A DNA stretch of 64,000 nt from DSYF01 sp041181065 (GTDB lineage: Bacteria; Verrucomicrobiota; Verrucomicrobiia; Limisphaerales; DSYF01): contig JBEGQI010000022.1 in NCBI GenBank assembly GCA_041181065.1, positions 22,323 to 86,322 of the forward strand, given 5' to 3'. Below are positions 1 to 6,961 of the stretch, in pieces. Position numbers and translations under genes: made by a program. Each line of letters starts with the position of its first letter. Positions within the stretch are counted from its first letter, which is position 1. A model generated the notes under the pieces. The model was given only the letters and a program-made list of their open reading frames with translations, searched no databases and was not told where the DNA came from.

Positions 1-196
1 AGCCGCCCTTTTTGACCTGCGCTTCAACCGCACAGGAAACGGTGACATCCAGATCGGTGGCGGTGAGTTTGAGGCGGTTCCCCTCGGCTTCGAGCAGGAC
101 GTTGGAGAGAATTGGCAGCGTCGTGCGTGTGCTGACCACGTTTTGGACCGCCTGCAGTCCGTGGATGATTTGATCCTTCGAGATGGTCAGGTTCAT
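1..196 (-). CDS. dnaN: DNA polymerase III subunit beta (sliding clamp), N-terminal part
   Basis: The first 65 codons of a gene that runs off the left edge. Translating the minus strand from the ATG at 196-194 gives MNLTISKDQIIHGLQ, followed by the stretch RTTLPILSNVLLEAEGN and then LTATDLDVTVS. These are the hallmark N-terminal strands of the bacterial beta clamp, which encircles DNA and tethers the replicative polymerase. The gene follows the cysteine desulfurase gene on the same strand after an AT-rich gap of about 206 bp that holds a DnaA-box match. Only the first clamp domain is visible, so completeness cannot be judged. Identification rests on recognised family sequence and is strong despite the short length. 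Confidence 0.9.
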   Translation of the reverse strand, partial: MNLTISKDQIIHGLQAVQNVVSTRTTLPILSNVLLEAEGNRLKLTATDLDVTVSCAVEAQVKKGG

Positions 197-249
197 TGCG
201 TAATTAAGAGTGGTTCCTCAGTTGAAAATTGGACCGATTTAATATGGGG

Positions 250-258
250 TGTGAATAA
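250..258 (-). promoter_or_regulatory. candidate DnaA box upstream of dnaN
   Basis: The minus strand reads TTATTCACA, a full match to the DnaA-box consensus TTWTNCACA. Two weaker look-alikes, with two mismatches each, lie at 367-375 and around 379-387. All sit in an AT-rich, A-tract-bearing gap (197-402) that stands out from the GC-rich surroundings, just upstream of dnaN. It may be an autoregulatory DnaA site for dnaN or part of an origin-proximal region. A single perfect 9-mer is weak evidence on its own. Confidence 0.35.
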
Positions 259-402
259 GCAAAACAACCCGGGGTGTCAAGGAATCGGGCCGGAATTCGA
301 TTGGAATCAATGTCAAAAAAACACCAAACAAAAAAGAGCCGCGCCCTAAAGACGGAATTCTTCACACTACCCACAAACAATTCACAAGAAATCAGCAGAC
401 AA

Positions 403-1575
403 TCACCGGCCTTGTGCACGGCGGATGATGCCCGGAAGCAGTTCCACCACGCGGCTGATTTCAGTCTCGGTTGTTTCCCGGCCCAACGAGAAACGAACCA
501 ATGAACGAGCCAAGTCACGGTTCAAACCTAACGCCGAAACAACGTGCGAAGGTTCCAGTGATCCAGCTGAGCAGGCCGCACCGGCTGAAGCACAAATGCC
601 TTCGACGTCCAAACCTGCCAGAAGGGCGAAACTATCGGTGCCTTCGACGACAAAGCTGATGGTATTGGCAAGTCGGCGTGATTGAGAACCGACAAGGCGA
701 GCACCCGCAACACCTGTGATGGAATCTGACAAACGGTTTGTCATCGCGCGCAGCGGAGCTGTGGCAAACGTTGGTAGCTTCACTAAGTTTTCCAAAGCAG
801 TGACGAGCCCAGCGATTCCCGGCAGGTTTTCAGTTCCGGCGCGGCGCTCGTTTTCATGCCCGCCGCCGAAAAGGATTGGGTCGGGCAACAGTGGTGAACG
901 GATGAACAATGCGCCCGCGCCCTTCGGACCATGGAATTTATGAGCACAAAGGCTTACCAAGTCGGCGTTGAATTGATGGATTGTTGCAAATGGCTCCTTA
1001 CCGAACCATTGGGCGGCGTCAGTGTGAAAGACCACGCCACGATCACGACACAACGCGCCCAACTCCGCGATGGGTTGCAAGGTCCCAATCTCATTGTTGG
1101 CCGCCATCACTGAGACCAGGATGGTATCCGGCCGCAGCGCCTTTTTAAGAGCTTCCAGAGAGACCAACCCTTCCGAATCCACCTTTAAAATAGTCAACTC
1201 AAAGCCTTCACGCTTGGCGAGGTATTCGAAGCAGTGCAGCACCGCATGATGTTCCACCGCGCTGGTGATCAGATGTCGACCTTTGGCGCGCAGGAGACGC
1301 GCCGTGCCGAAGATTGCCAGGTTGTTTGATTCGGTGCCGCCACTGGTGAAGATGACTTCACTGGGTTTTGTTCCGAGAAACTTCGCCGTGCGATCACGAA
1401 AATCATCCAGCAACGACCGCGCACGCCGTCCGACGTGATGGATGCTGGAAGGGTTGCCCCACAACTCATCGAGGAACGGCTGCATCGCCCCGCGCACCTG
1501 TGGGTCCAAAGGCGTGGTGGCGTTGTAATCGAAGTAGATGGTCTTTAGCACCGGCGACGCTGATTGAACATTCAC
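403..1575 (-). CDS. cysteine desulfurase, NifS/IscS family
   Basis: A PLP-dependent enzyme of 390 residues, the normal family length, that removes sulfur from L-cysteine for Fe-S cluster or thionucleoside synthesis. It begins with the typical YFDYNATTPLDP motif near residue 14. It carries the fold-type I stretch TSGGTESNN (about 77-85), HTDAAQ (184-189), and the PLP-binding SLCAHKFHGPKG with Lys at about 213. The catalytic Cys is about residue 335 in GAACSAGSLEPSHV. The loop layout resembles NifS/IscS (group I) rather than SufS. No scaffold gene (iscU or nifU) is visible nearby, so its dedicated pathway (housekeeping Fe-S or tRNA thiolation) cannot be assigned. It is transcribed toward dnaN. 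Confidence 0.93.
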   Translation of the reverse strand: MNVQSASPVLKTIYFDYNATTPLDPQVRGAMQPFLDELWGNPSSIHHVGRRARSLLDDFRDRTAKFLGTKPSEVIFTSGGTESNNLAIFGTARLLRAKGRHLITSAVEHHAVLHCFEYLAKREGFELTILKVDSEGLVSLEALKKALRPDTILVSVMAANNEIGTLQPIAELGALCRDRGVVFHTDAAQWFGKEPFATIHQFNADLVSLCAHKFHGPKGAGALFIRSPLLPDPILFGGGHENERRAGTENLPGIAGLVTALENLVKLPTFATAPLRAMTNRLSDSITGVAGARLVGSQSRRLANTISFVVEGTDSFALLAGLDVEGICASAGAACSAGSLEPSHVVSALGLNRDLARSLVRFSLGRETTETEISRVVELLPGIIRRAQGR

Positions 1576-1699
1576 ACGCGCTTGTGTTCAAGGGCAGAAC
1601 AACAGACAGGCCGTCAAAAGCAGCTGGACAAGCTGCCGTTCCTCAGGAATGGTCAAAGGAATCAGTCAGTAACCATTCCAACCTACTTAGAAGCGAAGT

Positions 1700-2670
1700 A
1701 TGAAGAAGGCCCTTAAAAATATCATCGGGACATTTGTGTTTACAGCGCTTGCGTTCAACCTCAAGGCGCAGTTGTTCCAGCAGGATTTTTCAACCTCCAC
1801 AAACCTTGCGGATTACATCAGTGCGACTGCACCGAACAGCGGGCAGTTCAACTCGATCAGCACCTCCGGCGCCGCCGTTACCGTAGCGATTGTGAGCAAC
1901 GCACTGCAATACGTCCGCACCAGCGGCAACTCCGGCTCATTCTCACGCACCAATGAATTTGCCGGGCCACCGGCAGCGGTGGTTTGCAAATTCGATCTGA
2001 CCGTGCTTGGCAACGGCAGCAGCAGCACGTCTGTGGCCACCTGGCTTTGGGGCGCAGGATTTGGAACTGCCAACAGCGCCGATGCAAACGCCAAAGTCCA
2101 CTCCCGCTTCTCCATCAACGTCCCACCACGCCGGACCAGTTTGTTGTGCGCGACATCAATGCCGGAAAAAACTGGCTGACAAATAGTGGCACGCAAACCA
2201 TCACTTGGGTCATCAACAACTCCGGAAGCCCGCTCACTTACACCGCCCCAAATGGCTCATCAGAGACCGTGACCAACGATGCCTCCGATCTCTGGGTGGG
2301 AACGACCCGTGCCATTGATGACATGGCGGCGACCAGCGGCTCGAATGCACTGGCCAACTTCAAGTTCGCTATCAGTGGCGGCAGCGAAACCATCACGATG
2401 GATAACTTTTCCATCACCGATCCTACCACCAGCGTGGTGGTGGTGCCGCAGCCGGCGCTCACGTTTGGCCCCATGCTTACCAATGGAAACTTACTTGCCC
2501 GCTTCAGCGGGTTGAGCGGCACCAACTACACAATTGAAGCTACGCCCACATTATCCCCTGCAAGCTGGTTCAAGTTCACCAATGTCACGGCGACGGCAGG
2601 AGAATTCGAAGTTGTCGCGCCCACCGCAAATCCATCGCAACTTTTCCGAGCCGTATATCCAAGTTACTAA
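1700..2670 (+). pseudogene. exported protein of unknown function, split by an apparent frameshift
   Basis: Two plus-strand frames join into one exported protein of about 324 residues. The first part (1700-2179) starts MKKALKNIIGTFVFTALA, a signal peptide ending near LKAQ. It continues with a Ser/Thr/Asn-rich beta region up to FSINV near 2122. The sense sequence then continues in the next frame as TTPDQFVVRDINAGKNW and runs to 2670. Restoring one base near 2122-2124 joins both parts cleanly. The last 70 residues (TNGNLLARFSG to LFRAVYPSY) match the C-terminal module found on four other exported proteins in this window. The function is not recognised. It could be an assembly error or a decayed gene. 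A short inverted repeat (1646-1653 with 1672-1679) lies just upstream. Confidence 0.7.
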
Positions 2671-2689
2671 GACCGGTTGAGGCCGCGGC

Positions 2690-3661
2690 TCAGTAGAACG
2701 TCTGGAACAACGTCCCCATCACGCTGATGGGGCCTTGGTCCTCCAAACTTTCCGTGGCCTTGTCGAGCTTCTGCAAGGTGAGCTTGGCGTTGTTGTAGAA
2801 TTCTTTTTCGTTCACCAGCTTTCCGATCGTGCCGTCGCCGCGGTTCACCTTTTGGAGGATCTCCTTCAAGTTCGTCATCGATTCGGTCGTCTCGGTGTAA
2901 AGCTTGTCGTCCGTCAGCAGCTTGCCGAGCGAACCTTTGCCGGCCTTCGCGTCCGCGATGACGGTCTTGGCATCTGCAATGGTCGCGCGCAGATCGGAAG
3001 CCGTGTCCTGCAGGTTGGAAACCGTGGCGAGCGTGGACGTGTAAAGCGTGTCGTCCATGATGAGCTTGCCGATGGTGCCTTTGCCGTCGGCAATCTGGGA
3101 GGAGATGCGGTTCATGTTGGAAAGCGAGCCGGAGATATTCGTCTGGTTCTGCTTCAGCAGGTCGGTGAGCGGGCCGAGGATGTTCTCGATCTTGTCGCCG
3201 GAGAAACTCGCCGTCATGCGGTCCACGTTGCCCGCCACGTTATCGAGCTTCTGCATGATGGCGTTCAAGTCAGCCTGCTCGGTGGATTGGATGTCCGAGC
3301 CGTCATCGGCCACTTTTGCGGTCGGCGAACCGAAATCAACGGACACAAAATTCTGGCCCATCAAACCGGCGAACTGGATGGTCGCGATGCTGTCGATCTT
3401 CACGATGGCGCCTTCCTTGAGCTTCATCATGACCTTCACCTTGTTGTTCTCGATGCGAATCTTTTCAACGCGGCCGATCTCGACGCCCGCCATCTTGACG
3501 CGGTCGCCTTCCTTGAGTTCGCGCGCGGTGTTGAAGCGGGCGTTGATGCGTTTGCCACCGCGAATGCCGTCGAAGCTGCCGAGCGTTTCCAGGATGAGCA
3601 CGGCGGCGATGACGATGAGCGCGGCGAACAACCCGAGCCGGGTTTCAAGGGAGTTTTTCAT
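2690..3661 (-). CDS. MCE-domain substrate-binding protein of a lipid ABC transporter (MlaD-like)
   Basis: A 323-residue protein with one N-terminal membrane anchor (LGLFAALIVIAAVLILETLG) followed by an MCE domain at about 35-115 (GDRVKMAGVEIGRVEKI, FAGLMGQNFVSVDFG). MlaD-type proteins form hexameric lipid-shuttling rings in the periplasm. The C-terminal half is predicted helical and holds three copies of a G(K/D)G(T/S)(I/L)GKL..(D/E)..(L/F)Y motif, starting near residues 193, 241 and 275. Such repeats occur in long MCE proteins and may build a needle-like tube. It overlaps the upstream ATPase gene by 4 nt and is the last gene of the mlaE-mlaF-mlaD order. Phospholipid or other lipid cargo is inferred from the family. 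Confidence 0.88.
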   Translation of the reverse strand: MKNSLETRLGLFAALIVIAAVLILETLGSFDGIRGGKRINARFNTARELKEGDRVKMAGVEIGRVEKIRIENNKVKVMMKLKEGAIVKIDSIATIQFAGLMGQNFVSVDFGSPTAKVADDGSDIQSTEQADLNAIMQKLDNVAGNVDRMTASFSGDKIENILGPLTDLLKQNQTNISGSLSNMNRISSQIADGKGTIGKLIMDDTLYTSTLATVSNLQDTASDLRATIADAKTVIADAKAGKGSLGKLLTDDKLYTETTESMTNLKEILQKVNRGDGTIGKLVNEKEFYNNAKLTLQKLDKATESLEDQGPISVMGTLFQTFY

Positions 3662-4419
3662 AGTGTTGAATTGCGTTTGAAGGATGCGTGCAAAAAGTCG
3701 CGGACTTCCGGCACCATGGAATTACGGATCTCCTCCGGCGTGCCGATGGCGTGGATGCGGCCTTCGAGGATGACGGCGATGCGGTCGGCGATGCCGAAAG
3801 AAAGATCGCGGTCATGCGAGACGATGAGCGAAGTGACGCCGGAACGCTGGTTCAACTTGGCGATCTCCTCGCCGACGATCACGGAGGATACCGGGTCCAG
3901 CTCGCTGGTCGGTTCATCGTAAAGGATGAGTTGCGGCTCGCTGACCAGCGCACGTGCGATGGCTGCGCGTTTCTTCATGCCGCCGGAAAGTTCGCTGGGG
4001 AGCTTTTCCTCGGTGCCCTTGAGGCCGACGGCTTCGAGCTGTTCGGAAACCACGCGCGCGATTTCGTCCTCCGATTTGAGGGCGTGTTCGCTGAGATAGA
4101 GGCCGACATTCTCGCCGACGGTCAACGAGTTCAACAACGCGCCTGACTGAAACACCATCGCGCAATGATGCCGATCCATCACGCCTTCGGCGGTGATGGG
4201 TTCGCCGCCGATGAAGATCTCGCCGGCGTCTGCGGGTTCGAGGCCGATGATGTGCCGCAGCAACACGCTCTTGCCGCTGCCGCTCGGGCCCATCAACACG
4301 AAGACCTCGCCGGGCTGCACCTCGAAATCCACGCCCTTGAGCACTTCCTGCCCGGCAAAAGATTTCTTCAAGCCGCGCACGGCCACGCTGACTCCACGAT
4401 GGTTGGCGTTGGTGCTCAT
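3658..4419 (-). CDS. ABC transporter ATP-binding protein (MlaF-like)
   Basis: A 253-residue ABC ATPase. The Walker A motif GPSGSGKS is near residue 44, the signature is LSGGMKKRAAIARAL, and Walker B is LILYDEPTSELDP. The MKKR variant after the signature is typical of the MlaF/Ttg2A group that powers MCE lipid transporters. The start overlaps the permease stop by 4 nt, and its stop overlaps the MCE start by 4 nt, so the three subunits are translationally coupled. It would act on the cytoplasmic face of the inner membrane. No missing catalytic element is seen. Confidence 0.93.
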   Translation of the reverse strand: MSTNANHRGVSVAVRGLKKSFAGQEVLKGVDFEVQPGEVFVLMGPSGSGKSVLLRHIIGLEPADAGEIFIGGEPITAEGVMDRHHCAMVFQSGALLNSLTVGENVGLYLSEHALKSEDEIARVVSEQLEAVGLKGTEEKLPSELSGGMKKRAAIARALVSEPQLILYDEPTSELDPVSSVIVGEEIAKLNQRSGVTSLIVSHDRDLSFGIADRIAVILEGRIHAIGTPEEIRNSMVPEVRDFLHASFKRNSTL

Positions 4420-5153
4420 TTCTGGAGAACGCGCGTGATGAGATAGTCAAACACCACGATCAACACGATCGAGTTGACCACCGACTTTGTCACCGACCGG
4501 CCGATGCCGCGCGGGCCACCACGCGTGACGAGACCTTGATGACACGCCACCAAGGCGATGATGATGGAGAAACAGAACCCTTTCACCACGCCGTGAATGA
4601 CGTCGCCCAGTTCGACAACATTGCGCAAATCCTGGAAGAACACCTTGAACGCGATCTCGATCTGGTGGTTCGAGGCCGCCACCGTGCCGCCGCCGAGCCA
4701 GCCCACAAGGATAGCGAACGTCACCAGCATCGGCACGGCGATACCCATGGCTACAATGCGCGGCAGCACGAGGTAATGCACCGGGTTGATGTTCATCGTG
4801 CGCAACGCATCAATCTCCTGATACACGCGCATCGAGCCGATTTCTGCGGTCATGGCGGAGCCGATGCGGCCGGCGAGCAGCACACCCATCATGATGGGCG
4901 CCAGTTCGCGCGCGATGGAATAGCCGACCATCCCGCCGACGTAGCTGTGCAACCCTTGCTGGCAAAGGATGGGCCCGGTCTGGAGCGCGATGACCGCGCC
5001 GATGAAGAACGAGAGCACGCACACCATGAGCAGGCTGGCATTGCCGATTTCGAAGAGCTGCTCAAACACCTTGCGACGCTGGCGCCACGTCAGCGGCAGG
5101 GCCGCGAGCGTGCGCCAGAACAGAATCACAAGTTCGCCGATGTTTTGAAACAT
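4416..5153 (-). CDS. MCE transporter permease (MlaE-like)
   Basis: A 245-residue integral membrane protein with about five hydrophobic segments. It carries the MlaE/YrbE hallmark region ARELAPIMMGVLLAGRIGSA, then MTAEIGSMRVYQEIDALRTM, followed by VLPRIVAMGIAVPML. It is the permease partner of the ATPase and MCE protein encoded immediately downstream, with 4-nt overlap. The gene starts 15 bp after the end of the WPLY-repeat protein gene, which suggests one transcript. In proteobacteria this complex maintains outer-membrane lipid asymmetry; direction and cargo in this organism are unknown. Confidence 0.93.
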   Translation of the reverse strand: MFQNIGELVILFWRTLAALPLTWRQRRKVFEQLFEIGNASLLMVCVLSFFIGAVIALQTGPILCQQGLHSYVGGMVGYSIARELAPIMMGVLLAGRIGSAMTAEIGSMRVYQEIDALRTMNINPVHYLVLPRIVAMGIAVPMLVTFAILVGWLGGGTVAASNHQIEIAFKVFFQDLRNVVELGDVIHGVVKGFCFSIIIALVACHQGLVTRGGPRGIGRSVTKSVVNSIVLIVVFDYLITRVLQK

Positions 5154-5168
5154 GAGTGCGGGTCGGGT

Positions 5169-6842
5169 TCAACGTTTCCCGGCGGGAAGGTGCGTTAATT
5201 GGTGCGTGGAATCAACTGCCGCCGTGACTGCTGGCTTGGCCGATTTCACCGGCACGAAGAATAAACGCAGCGAAGTGCCGTCGGCGGTGCGCTTGTGTTG
5301 GAAGAGGCCGAGCAGGAAGGAGGTTTTACTGGAGCCGTCGCCTAGGGTTTGGTGGCGGTAGAGGTTCCACAGTAATGACTGGCTCGTCGCGCTATTGGTG
5401 GCGTTCTTCTCGGAGCGCCAGAGGGACCAGAGCGGCGAGTAGTTGCGTTCGATGCTCTTGCCCTTGAGGACGGGTTCCAGCAGTGCGAGGGCTTGAAAGC
5501 GCGTGCTGCCGTCGAAATCTTTGCGGTAGGAGAACAGGGGCCATTGATCGACGCGGCGCGCGGCGTGGCCAGTTTTGGTGTTGGCCTCGTGGGTGTCGGA
5601 GTAGAGGAAGAGCAGGATGCGCGTGCGGTCGCGGTCGAGCGGGTCGGATTTGATGCGGCTGTATTTGTAGAGCGGCCAGAGGTAGAAGTCGCTTTCGAGC
5701 ACGTCGCTGCGGGCGTTGCCGAACAACGGCCAGACGCGGGTGGAGGTCTTGCCTTCGCCGCGCGCATAGACGTAAACGGGCCAAAGGAAATCGGTCTCGC
5801 GATATTTCTTGGCGCGGTCGTCGGTGCGCGTGAGGCCAAAGGGCCAGCCGTAGGAGGTGGAATCGCGCAGGGGCGAACGGTATTTGGTGTAGAACGGCAG
5901 CAGCGCAGAGAAGTGGCTGGCGTTAGTGGTGCCGATGTCGCGGGTTTCCTCGGACCAAATCGGCCACGCGATGAACGATTTTTCGTAGCCGGGGATGGAC
6001 TCGGGGTCGCCCCACATGTTGGTGCGCGTGGTGACGGCCTTGGTTTCGCGGCCGACGACGGGCCAGAGTTGCCAGCCGCGCAGACCTTCGCCGTAGCGGA
6101 GGTGGAAGAAGGGCGCGACGTAATTGTAGGTGGTGACGTCGCCGCGCCGGGCTTTCGCGTAACGATTGGCGAGGGAAAGGAATTCCTCGGCGCCAACGGA
6201 CCCGAAACCGGGCTTGCGCTTGGTTTTGATGTAAAGCGGCCAGAGGGTGAAATTGATTTCGTCGCGGAAGAGGCGGTTCTTCAACGTGCCATGAAACGGG
6301 AAGAACGCGGTGTAGTTCTGGTTTGTGTCAACGGAACGTTGTTGGAAGTAGAACGGGAACAGGGTGAATTGATCTTTCGTCGCGCCTGATTGCAATCCGC
6401 CGCCGGAGAAGCTGAGGAGTTGCAGGAACTGGAGGCGGTATTCGAGGCCAAAACGGTCGTAAGTGATGATGGGGTAGAGAAAATCCAATTCTGCCGAATC
6501 CGTGCCCGCATCATGCGTGGACGAGAGCAACGGCGGGATGGCCCAAGTCTCTTGATTACCCGCTTCTTGATCGTAAAAAAATGGTCCGACAGACTCGGAT
6601 TGAGTGCCGGGACGCAGCGTGAGCTGGTATTCGTCAAACAGGGGACCAGCGTCCAGTTCCGCGGCGGAAACAGGCGTTGTAAAGAGGTCACCCAAAGTTG
6701 TCAAAAGGGCTAAAAATACTAAAAAAAACGCAAGTTTCAGCCAGAACCGAAGTCCTGCCGTTCGCACTGAACCTAACGATGAAAATAAACCTGACATCAG
6801 AATCACGTTAACGATGTCGTTCCAGCCAAAGGCTGTGAACAA
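5169..6842 (-). CDS. exported protein with WPLY/WPIW repeats, unknown function
   Basis: A 557-residue protein that I do not recognise by name. After a hydrophobic segment (FWLKLAFFLVFLALLTTLGDL, about residues 33-53, likely export signal) comes a chain of about ten repeating units. Each centres on an aromatic beta-strand motif such as FTLFPFYF, FTLWPLYI, FIAWPIWS, FLWPVYVY, RVWPLFGN, FYLWPLYK and QWPLFSYR, spaced roughly 30-50 residues apart. This pattern suggests an outer-membrane barrel or a beta-solenoid. It sits 15 bp upstream of mlaE and downstream of an HpnN-like RND gene, so a role in moving lipids to or across the outer membrane is a reasonable guess. The first Met may be replaced by an internal one nearer the hydrophobic segment. 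Confidence 0.7.
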   Translation of the reverse strand: MFTAFGWNDIVNVILMSGLFSSLGSVRTAGLRFWLKLAFFLVFLALLTTLGDLFTTPVSAAELDAGPLFDEYQLTLRPGTQSESVGPFFYDQEAGNQETWAIPPLLSSTHDAGTDSAELDFLYPIITYDRFGLEYRLQFLQLLSFSGGGLQSGATKDQFTLFPFYFQQRSVDTNQNYTAFFPFHGTLKNRLFRDEINFTLWPLYIKTKRKPGFGSVGAEEFLSLANRYAKARRGDVTTYNYVAPFFHLRYGEGLRGWQLWPVVGRETKAVTTRTNMWGDPESIPGYEKSFIAWPIWSEETRDIGTTNASHFSALLPFYTKYRSPLRDSTSYGWPFGLTRTDDRAKKYRETDFLWPVYVYARGEGKTSTRVWPLFGNARSDVLESDFYLWPLYKYSRIKSDPLDRDRTRILLFLYSDTHEANTKTGHAARRVDQWPLFSYRKDFDGSTRFQALALLEPVLKGKSIERNYSPLWSLWRSEKNATNSATSQSLLWNLYRHQTLGDGSSKTSFLLGLFQHKRTADGTSLRLFFVPVKSAKPAVTAAVDSTHQLTHLPAGKR

Positions 6843-6899
6843 GTCACCGGGACACCATCATTGACATTAAAACGCCACAGACTATTCTTTCACTACCTT

Positions 6900-6961
6900 G
6901 AGGTTTTTAACCTCGGTTCCTCCCAACCCAGTGCGGGTCACTCAGTGGCCCCACTGGGTTG
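6900..6961 (-). terminator. two hairpins at the end of the RND gene
   Basis: One perfect 10-bp inverted repeat (6924-6933 with 6952-6961, arms CAACCCAGTG and CACTGGGTTG) overlaps the RND stop codon. A second compact hairpin (6900-6905 with 6909-6914, arms GAGGTT and AACCTC) follows it. No strong U-run follows on the minus strand, so this may be a weak terminator or an RNA-stabilising structure between the RND gene and the next gene 95 bp away. Confidence 0.4.

Noticed and set aside
2735..3922. A 395-codon plus-strand open frame
   Set aside because: It overlaps the MCE and MlaF genes antisense; those genes carry diagnostic motifs and coupled starts.
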